A stretch of 64,000 nt of DNA, taken from Hydractinia symbiolongicarpus. Lineage: Eukaryota; Cnidaria; Hydrozoa; Anthoathecata; Hydractiniidae. Under the pieces are notes generated by a model. That model did no database searches. It was not told where the DNA came from and saw nothing but the letters and a program-made list of their open reading frames with translations. Each line of letters starts with the position of its first letter. Within the stretch, counting starts at the first letter, position 1. The position numbers were made by a program, and so were the translations under genes. This document shows, piece after piece, positions 36,494 through 50,141 of this stretch. The DNA is taken from positions 9,593,001-9,657,000 of the forward strand of contig NC_079888.1 of the NCBI RefSeq assembly GCF_029227915.1, given 5' to 3'.

Positions 36494-39400
36494 TGTTGCT
36501 AAGAAGAAACATGACTGGAAAACATTTATTCTATGTGTCGCCTGGGATTGCAGAAGAAAGCAGTTTGGCAGAAAAATCGTAATGACGTTTTCAGGTACAT
36601 CTGTTTACTTTTAATTCCATTGATTTTTGAGCTTTCTATTGCTGTACTAGCAAGTGTGAGCATGAAACTGTTTATAGTTTCACTTTCAACAAATCTAAAA
36701 AGGCCTGTCTCAAACTCAAAGTTCTTGTGTTGTCTTTGGGTTACCTACAAGTAACAAGACATTTGATAGCACTACAATAAATCGAATAGCTGCATAACAA
36801 CTTGTATATTTACTTTGTAGATTCAAAGCTTCTGGCAATAGACACTTTTTAAACGATTTCTTAAAATGCCACAAGATCACAGACGAGAACACTAGTCGTG
36901 ACTAGTTTCGGGAGAATGACTTCGACAAGACTTGATGATGATTGGTTTAAAAGCTCTAATCTTATATCGAAATAATTCCTGGGAACGATGTTAATTATAA
37001 AAAATAGGAAAAAAGCATGGTTTTAATTAATGGGTGAAATGACGAAAGTTTTTCACATTTCACTAAAGAAGTTATGCTGACAGGCATGGGAAATGTTTGT
37101 GGTTCTACCAACATAACGAAAATGACTTAGCATATATACATATACAACGCTATCCTGATGGACACAAAATGTGTAAATGTAGTTAAAGATATCTGTTTTT
37201 AAATGATTTGTTTTGTTAAAAATTTTAAGTAGTTAGTGTTTATCGCATAACAACTAGGTATTTTCAAGTTTGATTCAACATTTTAGAGTCTTAGCCAAAA
37301 ACGGTTACAGAAAAATAAATCAGTGTGGCTAAATATTTTTGACTGAATGTTGTGTTAAATCAGTGGTCATTCACTTGTTGTGGTAGGTTGTGTTGTTTTA
37401 ATTAGCTATTGCTGCGTAAAAACCAAATTTTATATAGCGGCCTTTACTTGTGCAAAATCATGATATAATTTTGCTATTTTTATTTTATTTATCTGTTGTT
37501 GTTTATGGTGTACTATGATCTAATAATACAAGTAAAGCCTATTTACAATGCAGTTTGTGTTGTTGTTGTTGCTTATTTCTCTATCTGTCTCCTTTTCATG
37601 TGATTAAATGTTTCAAATAGATGAAATATGAAAAGTTTTTATTAGTAATAGATACCGTTTTTCATGTCTTTTACAGAATATAGTTTCTCCAAATTTATAG
37701 CCTGAATATTGGCCCCAAAGCAATTATATTAACCCATAACTTACGAAAACAAGCCTGCAAATATTTTTCTGGATGTGGAAAAAAGAAGTTTTTCTGGCTA
37801 GCTAAGTATAGTCCTAATTCTTTGAAAACATTTGGCTGTAATTGAAAAATGTATTATAAGATTGAAAAAGGAAAAAACGAGGCCATAATTTCACGCAGAT
37901 ACAGTTTACTATATACAGGTAGGAGCAGGATCGTATCATGATCGCCTATCGCGGTGAATGAACATAAACAACACTGTACATAACATAACGAGTTATCATA
38001 ATGGCAACCAGGCTACAAGGTTGGTGTTACTGGTATAAAAGCCATAATGGCTCTGGGGTGGTTAAAAAGTGACAGTTTCTGGGCTCCTAACATGATATAA
38101 TATGTGAAATGAAACAAACCGACCTGGCTACATGCAATATCTGTCCTGAAGAAATATCTGAAGGTTTCTCTGGTATCAACCAGAGGTACATGATCCAAAA
38201 TTTGCTAGAGTCATTGGATGCGCTGCCATTATAGTAATTGAAGCCAAAAAATGGAGCTGATGATATTAGTAGGTTGCAGTGACAGATACTTCTTGGAAAC
38301 GTGAGGCTAGCTTAACATTATTTCAGTTAACAAGTTATCGCTACTACTGATGAGAAGCTAAATCAGAGTAACTCCCTCCTATTTATGCGGCCCCTGGATT
38401 GTTGATTGGCTAACTTAGAACCTCCTAATATGGACAGACTATACCCAAACCTTTAGTCCCCTACTCTAAAGTATCAACAACAAGAAAGTTGCTTCAAGTT
38501 ATGAAACATAGCTTTGATTTGGTTAATTGAGACAAAGATGCCTTGGGTGAGCAAGACAACCTTGTGTACCCTTAATGATGCATCTGCATAGCAACTATCA
38601 AGTATTGGGAACTGCAATTAACATGAGCTAAATTGTGTTTAGCTCCATTAGTTTTTTTCGAATTTCTGAGCTTTAATTCACTGACCCACCCTATTTTAAG
38701 GACTTAAATGGCTCTATAATCACATAATAATGATACCCACCTATGTCTGAAAGATTTTCTTTCTTGGAAAAGGAAAAACACGCTAAAATGGTAGGACGAC
38801 GCCGGCTCTCGGCTACTGTCGATATATCTCCAAGATGTTTTATATGGGCCAGTGTCTAGCTAGTGTATACTGTTTATATTACGTCAATGTTGTATTTGGT
38901 ATCATCTGTCCCGGTAGCTGGTCCACCATTTATGTCTATCGTCTGTCGTAATATAAGGGTTGAAATAGTGTATTACATGTCTCATTCAGATATAACAGTG
39001 AACATCTTAATTCTGTGAATTCACTTTTCTCTGTAACTTTCTCTTTTTACTTGCAACACTGGATACCTATGACATTATATCCTGAGCCACATAACTAGGA
39101 TGTACCATATTTCTATTTTTACTGGTACCTGAACATGTGCGCTTTACAGAACAGACAGCCTAACCATCGCTGCTGTAAATCACAGATAAGAAAATGCTTA
39201 ATCATTGTTTAAATAAATCTTTCTTTTGTTACAATGTTTTTATTGAGAATTGAAACAAGGAAGTAATATGTTATAAATTAAGAAGGCCATGAAGAAAAGT
39301 TAAATAAATTTTTTTGGTAAAAATTTGGAAAAGAAAAGGTTTACTGCCAACAACATACTAAATTTTCATGCCATGAGACTAATTATTTCTTGAGAATATG

Positions 39401-39508
39401 AAAAATATCATGCCTATAGTCAAAACCTCATTAAATTTACTCTGCTTACATCCTTTTTTTAAAACAGAAAATGAGTAAACAACTTAAACTGTGAAGAGGT
39501 GTATTAGG

Positions 39509-42500
39509 ATGGTATACGCTATATATCTCCTAGATGATTTTGTCAATTGTAAAAAGCAATCCTTGTAACATAATGTTTTCTTTTAGTGATCGAGCAGCTG
39601 CCTCAAGATTTAAGAGACAGATTTACAGATATGAGAGAGCTGGATCTAAAAGTTCAAAGTAATTTTATTTTTGCACATTGTGGTTATAGCTTAGGGCAAA
39701 TAATAATCAACTAATTTCTGAGCAAAAAAGCTACCAGTATTTTGATGCTTCTTTTTTCAAAAATATTTGATTTAAGCAGGCCTATTAATAAGTACTTTGA
39801 TAATTTTGTTTGCACAAGCCATCCCATAAAAATTACGAAAATAAATTAAAAAGAAGAAAATTAGCAAGATTCCTTTACCCCCGTATCAAACAAGGACTTT
39901 TGTTTTGGCGTGGGGAACAATTGTGGTACAAGTTTTAGCAATGCTCACAACCAGGAATTTTAAGTCGGATATCAAAAAAAAGAAAATCGAGTCATTGATT
40001 AAGCTATGTGACTACTTTCAAAGCAAGCATTATTTGATGTAAATTGACAACGTTAACGATGGATTATGAAAATCACCTTTTACTTATTTTATTTTTCTCC
40101 AAAAGACAAGCAGTTAATAATTAATGACTCAGCTATTATCCCATTTCTTAGAATTGGATACATCTTTTCATGTGCAAGAGCGACCTCTTGCTCCTTATTA
40201 ACATGCCTGCTTAAGTTTTTCTAAAAAGCTAAGTATTCCAATTAAGCAGTTTCTGAATTAGCAAAAGTGTAATTCCTGAGTTCCACCCAGTTCTTTTTAA
40301 TAATCTCTATCCTTTTGCAATGCATGTTGTGTTTTTGTCAACATCCAATTTTTATAACTTGTTAACACAAAAGTTCTGCCCTAAAAATTAGTTTTAACTT
40401 TTAGATACTATTGATACACTTGATACTCGAGTACGAAGATTTTTCTCAGATGCAAAGAAGTCAAAACCTGAAGGTTTAGAAGAAGAATACAAAACGATTC
40501 ATACATCTTATAAGCAAGCATTAGATGATGCTGATGAAAAAGTTTCGATGGCTTCTCAAATCTATGATTTGGTAAACGTTATTTTCAGAAGAGTTTTTGG
40601 ATTTTTAAGAGTATATACAATTTCTATATTATAATGCCTTTCTGTGAGCCAAAAATAGGTGAATGGATTTTCTACAGGAAAAAAATTATTTGCTAAATTT
40701 ACTATAATTGGTATATGTACTGATGCAATATTATGTTTTCTTATAATGTGTGGTCGTAAGTAAGCATGTGAGTGTATCTAAAAAAACTAATTAAAAGTTC
40801 TTTTTAATTTAACTTCTTTAACTAGAAAGTGTGAAAAAAATTTGGAATCAGATGATAATGGTTGTCATCAAAGAGACATAAACTTAGTTTTTGAACTAGA
40901 CCTAAACTTAAATTTTAAACTAGCTTGTTTGCTTGTTTGTGTAGGTTGATAGACATTTGAGAAAACTTGATCAAGAGCTCACTCGCTTTAAAATGGAACT
41001 TGAAGCAGACTGTTCTGGAATAACTGAAATACTGGAACGTCGTGAGTAAATCAACATGTTGTGGTTTCAGTTTTCTTGAGTTGACTTTTTGAGAGTGAAT
41101 TTTGTGATTGGGTTTTGATCTTTTTTCATTTAGCTGATAAATATAATAAATTTTGAATTCCATTTAACAAAAATGGGCCTAGGTGTATATATATGCATAA
41201 CATTGTAAGAATAAATTTAAGACTCTGTTAAAACCTTCACCATTGCCTCAGCTTTTTTTATGTTTGAATATTGATCCAATTTGTTTTTAGTTTAATAGTA
41301 GTTAAGAGCTTGAAGGCGAAATGTTCATGCCACTTGTTGACATTGAAATATATTTTTAACAGGTTCGATGGTGTACAATGAAGACACATCATTAGACGCA
41401 CTGTACAATGCTACATACAACCATTCTTCCAATACAGAAGCTAACCAGAGTAAGAAGTCTTATTTGCTACTGTATATAATTAAGTTTGAAACTCTGATAA
41501 CTCATATTAATCCGTCATCTTTGTCATTTTTGGCTGATATTAGGTCATATATGTACCTGTTACTTTGTGTATATTAGAAGTGGTTTGCAGAATTAAGTTC
41601 TCAAAAAATTTTTTTTCCTATATAATCTAATGAAAAGCCCTTGCAGGCTAAAAGATTTCAGAATTTTTTTCCTGTGCAATTTTGTTTCCTATATATACCG
41701 TTCGAGGTTGCCCGTAGCCTGTTTTGTATAGACCCTTTACAATCTTGTTCTGTCATTTCAAATAAACAGGTATTATCCCATGGTATTATCTTGCAAATTG
41801 TTTCATGCAGTGCGTGAGATACAGGCTAGAACAAAATAGTGTGTTACTGTTAGCGGGCAAAGCGAGAATCATATAGCCCAAAGCGGTAAAAAAATGCAAG
41901 TAAATCAGACATCAGAATAAATGCTTGTGGAAACATTTCCTCTGGTTGCAGTGACCAGGCGAAAGAGTAGGATCCAATCCTATTAACACGTCATTTGCCA
42001 GTTGCCAACCAAACAAATTGCTTGGATTTTTTAAGGTTTTAATTTTTGATGGTTCTGAAATTATTTCAATGTTATTAGTATATTTTTCAGCATTTCTAGT
42101 GTATAACTGAACGTACACCTTTTTTTGTTGGTCACCCCCTTCTCTATGAAATATGTTTTCTTGACAATACATTACCGTGACGCAACTTATCCTAGATCTT
42201 TAAAAAATTTCAATTATATTAGAATTAAGGTCTCCCTGAATGTACAAAAGTAATCTGTGAAAATTAATACTTAACAATACTGTGCTACACTTAACATTCG
42301 TAAGAAAGAAAGGAAGACGTTTTAGCATATCAACTTAATAAATATTATTGTTTGTGGTGTAGCGATATTTCTTAAATGTTTTATTATACCTGCAACATGA
42401 CTAAAAATGTTATGAAATTTAAGATATCTAAGATTTGACCATAACGTTGGTTCCTTCTAATTTTAAAAAAAAAAAAAAAAATATAGAAGTTGGCAAATGT

Positions 42501-45500
42501 AACAGAAAGGTTATGACTACGTTCATCGGCTTAGAATTAACAAAATAGATTAAATCCAAAATGTGATTCCATGGCATTAATATTTAGACTAGTCAGGGAC
42601 CGCCATCGAAATGCCAGGTTAAGCCACAAGCAACTGTGTTACCTGGCGTTCAAGGTCTGGAAGAGCAATTAATAAAAACTGCAAACTGTATCACACATTT
42701 AGGTGGGGCGCTTGTAGTATGTTGTAAATTGACCAAGGCGCAGAACATTATGGTGTTTCCAGTGTAATATATTTTTCAAAAAATAGACGCACAACATTAT
42801 GGTGTTTTTAGTGTGATATATTTTTCAAAAAATAACTTTCCACAACTTCAGCTGAAATAAAAACACAGTTTGCAACTCCTTGCTACCATGTCATAGAAAA
42901 ACAGTTGACCAGCCTTTTTTTATTTTTTGAAGAATGTTCCCGCTGAAAGTTCAAAAATAAATATTACTCTTGTCTAAGTGCTTAGTACAGACAAACAATG
43001 TTGCTCATCCATATAGGTATAATACCCTTTTTCAAAAAAAACTTTATCGAAGCACAGGAAACAGCCTGTCGTTAACATTGGACTAAGCCCTTAGTACAGG
43101 TAAAGTGTTTAGGCGTAATACTACTATAAGTAAAAAACTTTTCACATCTTCAATTTAAACAAAACAACAGGAAACAATCTGTTGCTAACAATGGGCTGAG
43201 CGTTTAGTACAGGTAAACGGTGTTGCACAAGTGTATATAGGCGTAATACCTTTTCCCAAAAAAACTTCACTGCATCTTCAGTTTAAACAAAAACACGGGA
43301 AACAGCCTGACGTTACCCATGCAACAAAAAAAATTCTCCACCAATTTTATTTTGTGGAGTAAGTTTTCATGACAGTAGTAAAAGGTGTTGCTACCTACTA
43401 ACTGCATTTGTCATAAGAAATATTGATTGAGAAATTTGTTGTAGCTAGCCAAACTGCATTTGGCTACTTCTGCTTTCCAGCCAGAGGTAGTTAAAGAGCT
43501 ACAACCCCAGCATAAAAATAAATAATAATATGCAGGATGCTGCCTTGAAATCTACGTTTGTAGCTAAGATCTTAAAATTGGTTTGTTTTAGATTTATGCA
43601 TGGCTAGCAAACGTGATGATATTTTCATTTTAACATGCAAAAACCTAGACCCAATGAAGAGAATATCTTAAACGTTGATAGAACTGAAATTTAGGCAGTT
43701 AAATAACTATACTAACCCAACCAAATATTTTTCTTCACTTCAAAACACTTTGCTTTGCAGATTGGTGAACAAGATGGAGTATAATCAATATGGCGAACTC
43801 GGTCCCTCAAAAGAAACGACTCGTACCTTAACCCCTAGGGCTTGGTTTAGTTGAACAAAATCGGTCTCGTTAAAAACATAACTGGAAATGAAAATATAAA
43901 GGAGTATCTAGCATAGCAAATTAAATAATATTAAAACACCAGTCTATAACAATATTTGTGATTAAATTCGTACCGCAGTCTTCATTCTTTTCCGATTTTG
44001 CGAATACTAAGATAGTTACGGAAGAGCTAGGACGCAGGCCCAGGTCGGCAATCGGTTAAAAAATTGGTCGAAGGAGAAGAAAAAGACTGCCCGTTTTAAT
44101 AAGATCTCAGATGTATAATCCGAAATCTTAAATATACTGATCATCAGGACAAGAAAGTAAAAATATGCATTTTGAAGTTGATGAAACATACACAAGACAG
44201 CAAGAAATTCCAGATTACATCCTGTTGTTTGTATTTTTTCTATTGAAACAAATTTTTGGTTCTGTGGAAATCGTATACATTTATCATCTACCTATACCAC
44301 CATTGGTAACCCTTCAGAACATAAAAATTTAAAATCAAGAACACAAAGATTTAAAAACAATCTCAGCTGAACTCAGCACTTAAAATTGCTAACTTTTTAC
44401 AGACAAAAGCTTGAAGATGAAATAACTTTTCCGAACTATTCGGTTGGGCGTCCATGTGACAAATTGTCACTCCACAAAATAAACTTTTGATTGGAATCAA
44501 AAATTAATCTCAAGTTTGTAATATTTTTAGTGTCATCCACCAGATATCACAAAACATAATAGTGGCACATAATTAAAAATCATACCATGGTTTAATTAAA
44601 TGAATTTTGCATAGTGAATAAACTTTTTCTTTGTGTGACACTGTGAAAAGATATTGTGTAAAACAGGCCTTTTTCTGTAAGATTTTGGTACGTGTGTAGC
44701 ATAAAGTAAACATCAATTTTAGGCATGCTTTCAGGTGTACTCCTGTAATAGTCAACTTCTTATAAAATATTGGCATTTTGTTTGTGCGATCAATAACACA
44801 TTTAATCAATTTGCATGTGGGTTGGCGTTTGCACATGTCATTGCAAGCTCACCTGAGAATACCTGGTAAAGAATGTTCCAAAGTGTGACTAATATGTACT
44901 AGTTATCACACAATGCCAAGTGCAATATGGCGTATATTTTTCTAGTGGTTTAACTTTTGCAAAAAAGTATTTTACAAGCCCTCAGGCGATTAAAATACAA
45001 CACTTTGTTGACTATTTTTAAAAATCTTCTTCAACTTGACAGTTCCTGCTATCATGAAATATTTTTCAATATTTTGCACTTTGAATGCTGAATATTAAAT
45101 ATTTCTTTTCTTACCCATAACATTTGAAATATATTTTTGTACTAATGGTAGGCACTTTACCTTTGTAAAATACCCAAACTGAGACATGGCAGTAAGAAAA
45201 TGATTTTTAGTTTAGATAAATAAATGTGATAAATAAATTGAAATTGAAATTTAACGCAAAAAGTAACTTACCGTGACAAGAAGACTTAGGTACTAGTGTG
45301 GCTTTGTACTGATAGTTTATAGTGTTTTCAGGTTATATACAAGACTTGTTGCAAATTTCATAATTACCTTGTGGCTGACAAGTGATATGAAACATCTATT
45401 ACATTAGTTACATTTAGTTAGTTAGTGCGCTCTTAGTTTATCTTTTACCTATATTATTTTTTATTTTTTGATTAAATTAAAAAAAAAAGATTTTCCATCT

Positions 45501-48110
45501 TCAATTTTAATCTACTCTTAAGTTTATTAAGCAGCGACCACCTTTCAGGCTTACTTTTTGTCCTTGTTTAGCCACACTCACTTTAGCATAACAAATTGCA
45601 TATGTTATTATCTGACATTGTTAAACGACCACCTTTAATCTTTCAACACCTTAAACTCACCTCACTTTACTAAAAGTTAACCAGGGGAAAATTGATTTTT
45701 TTGAGCGAGAACAAAAACATCCTCTTAGGATTAATTGCGAAAAATGTTATCCTTACGTAACTGCAAATTAATTGTTTCAACTGACATAGAGTTGATAAGT
45801 AAAAAAATATTTATTTTGTTTGATTAATCCGTTATTGGGTAAAAAAGTGAGTAAATGTGAGCATTAATGTGTTTAATGTGTTGTGCTTATATAAAATGCA
45901 AGTGAGTTGGATATACATCCAAACATTGTTTTATTTTAGAACGAAAGTTTGGCGACATAGAACGATTGTCAACAGCGTCACTTACGAATGGGCTTCCTGA
46001 AAAGTCGTTTCCGTCTATATACCCTTTAGGTACAACATACCCTCTTACCAAATCTTCAAGCATATCACAATCTATTTCACATGGCGCTTCAACCAAATCC
46101 AGCAGTCTAGGTACGGAACACATTTAATTTTTGCGTGTGGTTATCAAAAAACGCTTTTCACGATTAACTTTATTATTTTGCATGAAACTGGTGGTGGCTG
46201 TGACAGACAAGCGTAAACTCATACAGCCAAAACGTATGCTTATATCAAGTAACTTTAAACCTTTTTTTAGCTTTAAAAGGATCATCGGCGAGTCTGCTAT
46301 CTAGCACGAAATCGTTTATCAACGAGAACATGAAGGAACAAGGTCGAGGCGTGCAAGCAAGTTTGAAGGCAATGACTGCTGCGCAGAAGAAAGCTGAGCA
46401 GCTTGGTAAGTTCTGTTCCATTACCATTTGCGTCAGTTACGATAAAAAATTTGATACACACTTAAATGTATGCTGTTTACTACCAGCATCCACAAATCAG
46501 TTGGTGTACAAAAACTTTTCTTTAACGCATGTGTGACTATAAAAGACCATGTAAAAACCAAATATCCCTGTCCAGATTTACTTTTCTACGCCAATATTGA
46601 GTACTTCTTAGATTATACGTCAAACCTTTTGTGTTCATCTTTCAGGCAATAGTCTTTCGATGAGTGGTCTGTTAGCTCCAGCAGCACCAAAACCGACGTC
46701 ATCTTCCTCCTCTTCTTACGTGGATGTGACTGGCAACAGCTTTTTAACGTCCACACCTTCTGTTTCATTATCTCAGAAACACTCGTTGCAGAACCGAACA
46801 CAAAAGTCTGGCGGGAGGAGGTAGAGTTATTTCTGTAGCAAGTGAAGGTTGCGCTTTTCTTGTAGAAAGCCAGAAATATCAGCACTTTCCAATTTCATTT
46901 TCCAAAATATTTTCGAGGATGAAATTTTAGAACTTATCTCAAAGAATTAGCACTCATTTTTGACAGCGTTTCAATAATATGTAATAACTGCTGGAAATCC
47001 AGTGAAAATGTCGGTTGAGTGCACTTGTGTATTTTTATGAAAGAAATAATATTACAATTTATGTGTGTCGTTTGAAGGAATTATGATTGGAAAAACCTTT
47101 GTTCTACTTGGGTTGTTTTTTATACTTTTAGAGGGCACAAAACAATTTCTTCTACTCAGCAGTCGGATAAGATTTATCCAGAACCTTCACTGGACTGGGT
47201 TCCAGATCCTAACGAGCCAACATATTGCTTATGTAACCAGGTGAGTAGATATTTAACTTTAAAGGTTGCCTCCCGCGAAAAATAAAGTTAATTTCATATG
47301 AAAGAGCTTGAAAGGTTGTTTAGGAATTTGAATATTCTTTTAAAATTCTTGATTGGTTCTTTAGAATTTGGACTAAGAAGATACACTTATGATGCATGAT
47401 GTCATAAGTATGCTCTTCATGGGGGTTAATTCAACATTTTTGACAAGCCATATAGAGTTAAGAATGTTTTCTGGCCGTTCACTTTAAACATTTTACATAA
47501 ATGTTAATATTTAGTTACCGTAATTATGCTCAATGCATATTCAGGACGTCATAATTTCGCATAATTAGCGCAACTTTTAAGACAAATATCTCGAGAACGG
47601 ATAAAGATTTTTCAAAAAAATTAAAAAGATTTCTAGAGAACTTTAAAGATCTTTTATATGAGCTCAACTTGATTTACCGCGAGAGGTAACCTTTAACAAT
47701 CTATTAAATTATTTGTTGCCTTTTTCACTTCTACTTTTATTCACCCTTGCTCTTTGATTCGTTATTTTTAATCAAGGATTCGTTTTGTGTTTTGTATTCC
47801 TAGTAGCAAAATTTCTTTTCACGTCATGCGTCATACGATCATTAATTTATTATTTCTGTCAAAGTATGTGCGACCAATGTTTCGTATTTGCAACAAAAAT
47901 GCGCATGCTATAAATACAGTGAAATTGAAGTTTTGTGGTTTCTACGCCCTTGGTCAAAATTGTATTTAAAAGTTGGAACTGCTCCCTGTTAGAACGCGCA
48001 AGTAAAATATCTAGTATGTTCTCAGCATGTGATTGATAAAACGCATTGTATTTTTTTGTGTAGGTTTCGTATGGTGAAATGGTTGGATGTGACAATCACT
48101 CGGTAATCTG

Positions 48111-48141
<31 letters not shown>

Positions 48142-49132
48142 CGATACACAGCAGAAGCACAGAACGTGCATGTAACAAGCAAGATTTTTTTCCAACGTTT
48201 TTTTTTTTTACAGAATAATTTTTCTGTAATAAGGTGGAAGAATAAAGCCGTTTTTTTCTCCGAAATTTTTTGTCAAAAACAAATACTGATTGTGTACAGA
48301 TTTTTTGTGTACGCTGTTTTAGTTGAACCTCTTTTCACCCGGCAAGTTGGGAAAAGTAGGCAAGAAGTATTGATTTGAAAATATAGTTGATGGTCTGGCC
48401 ACCATAATGTCAACTAAATGTTGGGTCATTTCTCTGCTGAATATTCCTTGTACTGTTTTTTTTCTGTTATTATCTTGCGCAGTAATCCTACTATATGGGA
48501 CGCCATAGCTGCCATAAGTTTGTAAATCATACTTTGTAAATCTTTTTTTGTAAATCAAAATTTATCATTTGGTTGTGAAACAGCAGTTATGGCGTTCCAA
48601 GTCGTTCCATGCTATTACCCTCATTTCGGGCATTAAGCATTCGTATGAACCTTCAGAATCGAAAAGGACCATCTATTTCAAAGAACCTCTAGATAACATA
48701 ACATATTTTTACAAATTTTCATTCGGTTATTAAAACGCGAAATGATCAATAATAGATAGGAAATTTATCAAGCATTTAGAAAAATATATTTTTTATCATT
48801 TACTTCTGCACTTTACTGGAAGTTGTCTTAACATTAGTGATGATGTTTAGTTTAACTTTGTGAGACTGTTGTTTCAAAATTTAGGCTTCATTCAAAATTG
48901 TCTCCTGAACATTTAAGGGTACACGAGTCTCGCAATATGTACCAATTTTGATTTTCTAGATTGTTTTATTGTCTAGTTCTTTCTTTTGCAAGTTCTACGA
49001 TAACGGTCTCTTCTGATTTAGTGTCCTATTGAATGGTTCCATTATGGCTGTGTTGGATTAACGGATGCTCCAAAAGGCAAGTGGTACTGTCCGGACTGTA
49101 GCGCTCAAATTAAGAAAAGAAGAATAAGGTGA
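39509..49132 (+). CDS. ing3: Inhibitor of growth protein 3 (ING3), PHD-finger chromatin reader
   Basis: ING3 is a subunit of the NuA4/TIP60 acetyltransferase complex; its PHD finger reads H3K4 trimethylation. Eleven exons in frame, 400 aa (human 418): 39509-39548, 39587-39658, 40405-40571, 40945-41041, 41363-41449, 45940-46110, 46271-46405, 46646-46820, 47132-47240, 48064-48102, 49022-49132. The N-terminal ING domain shows [19 protein letters not shown] and [20 protein letters not shown]; a basic KRKFGD and a Ser/Thr-rich linker follow. The PHD finger is residues 347-390 ([33 protein letters not shown]), with a basic tail KKRRIR. The finger is split over three exons, one only 39 nt long. The first exon is the weak point: its LLDDFVN fits the family's LEDYLE in phase, but the following intron would be only 38 bp. 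Intron 5 is about 4.5 kb. Confidence 0.92.
42737..42835 (+). repeat. Two tandem copies of a ~52-bp unit
   Basis: Both copies carry ACATTATGGTGTTT, AGTGT and ATATATTTTTCAAAAAATA with few differences. Confidence 0.85.
42975..43325 (+). repeat. Three tandem copies of a ~110-bp unit
   Basis: Units starting near 42981, 43089 and 43202 share TTAGTACAG.(C/T)AAA, TATAGG(T/C)(A/G)TAATAC, AAAAAAACTT and GGAAACA(G/A)(C/T)CTG blocks. More diverged than the 52-bp pair nearby. Confidence 0.75.
48111..48137 (+). repeat. 27-T run eight bases inside an ING3 intron donor
   Basis: The run starts eight bases into the intron after the 39-nt ING3 exon (donor GTAATC at 48103). U-rich sequence just past a weak donor is known to aid U1 recruitment through TIA-type proteins, so it may help define this very small exon. 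That role is inference. Confidence 0.6.
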
Positions 49133-50141
49133 CCAAAGACGTCAAATAGTATCGTTTGTTTTAGTGCTATCATCACAAATATGGCGGCTACGCAGCGAAT
49201 GTTTTGATGTTATTAGATCACGAAATTACTTGTACTTATTACTATTTTATTTATAAAACAACTTAGAAAAGTGTGTCTTGTTGAAGACGAAATGTAGAAT
49301 AAGTATAAAAAACATTTTCATGTTACTTCTAGCATATTTTACGGTTTATCGTTTACGTTCACATGCTAAGAGGTGACTCAAATATCGACAAATGTACGCC
49401 CAACATTAACTGCCCCTTATATCTTATCTTTTTTGTAAATCTCATGTTTTTAATCGGTTTGACACTTTTTCTGCATACCATCTCATGTAAAAAAAATTTG
49501 CAATAGCATTGCTGCGATAGTATATCTGCAATGAATCAGCTGCTATTCCTCGTTACACATAGGTTTCGCAAGAACTTGAACATATAAAAAAGAAAGAATC
49601 AATAATATGACAGGGACATGGCAGCAAAAATTTTTAAATAGCTAGGCAAATTAAGGTCTTTTCTTCGAAGATTGAAAACTTGTGTGCCAGTACTTAAGCA
49701 TAAACACTTTCAAAAGTAATTGTATTGCTTATTGCAAATTTTTCTAAGTGTAACGGACCTGGAAGGTTAGATTTATATATGGACACTTTTTTGCTTTTTT
49801 AAAAGGGAACAGAACTACCATCGGCCAATTTTTTCATTTGGGTGCTCTTAAAACCAATCCTCACAGGGTATAGATCTTTTAATCAAAAAGTAATTCACAA
49901 CATCAAAAATTGATCCTGTTTTTAGATGTATTTTCGATTTTAATTTAAAAAATAAGCTTTAAAATAACAACTGTGTTTTCATCGCTCGCAACCATCCTCG
50001 TCCCCAGGGTCTTGTGTACCGTACTTGTGACCCCTGAGCCGTTTTACAAAAAGCGGCCGATATTAAGGTAATTACGATCAAGGAGGTAAGTATGACAGAA
50101 CTAAACGAGTCAAAAGATTTTCTATGTTGTTTATAAGCACT
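49133..50141. other. Intergenic region between the 3' ends of ING3 and the filamin-repeat gene
   Basis: The two genes converge here. It must include both 3' UTRs; I see no strong canonical AATAAA in a good position. A MITE end (CATCCTCGTCCCCAGGGTC) lies near 49991-50010, with CCCCTGAGCC close by. Nothing else is supportable. Confidence 0.5.

Larger units (their letters stand above)
33637..39508. other. Intergenic region between the divergent genes AMT and ING3
   Basis: About 5.9 kb between the start codons of AMT (-) and ING3 (+). It holds a 66-bp tandem pair (34605-34733), a hairpin repeat array (34891-35030), a 62-bp tandem pair (36187-36312) and an unexplained open frame (36143-36493, minus). 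The 5' UTR exons and promoters of both genes probably lie here. I see no recognisable gene from 36800 to 39480. Confidence 0.6.
41450..45939. other. ING3 intron 5 (about 4.5 kb), with tandem repeats
   Basis: It contains two minisatellites (42737-42835, 42975-43325), an A-run near 42464, and a loose inverted pair with GTTGCCCG and AGCCTGTTTTG (about 41712-41732) facing AGGCTAGAACAAAA and GCGGGCAA (about 41825-41860). No exon or protein family is recognised. Confidence 0.6.
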
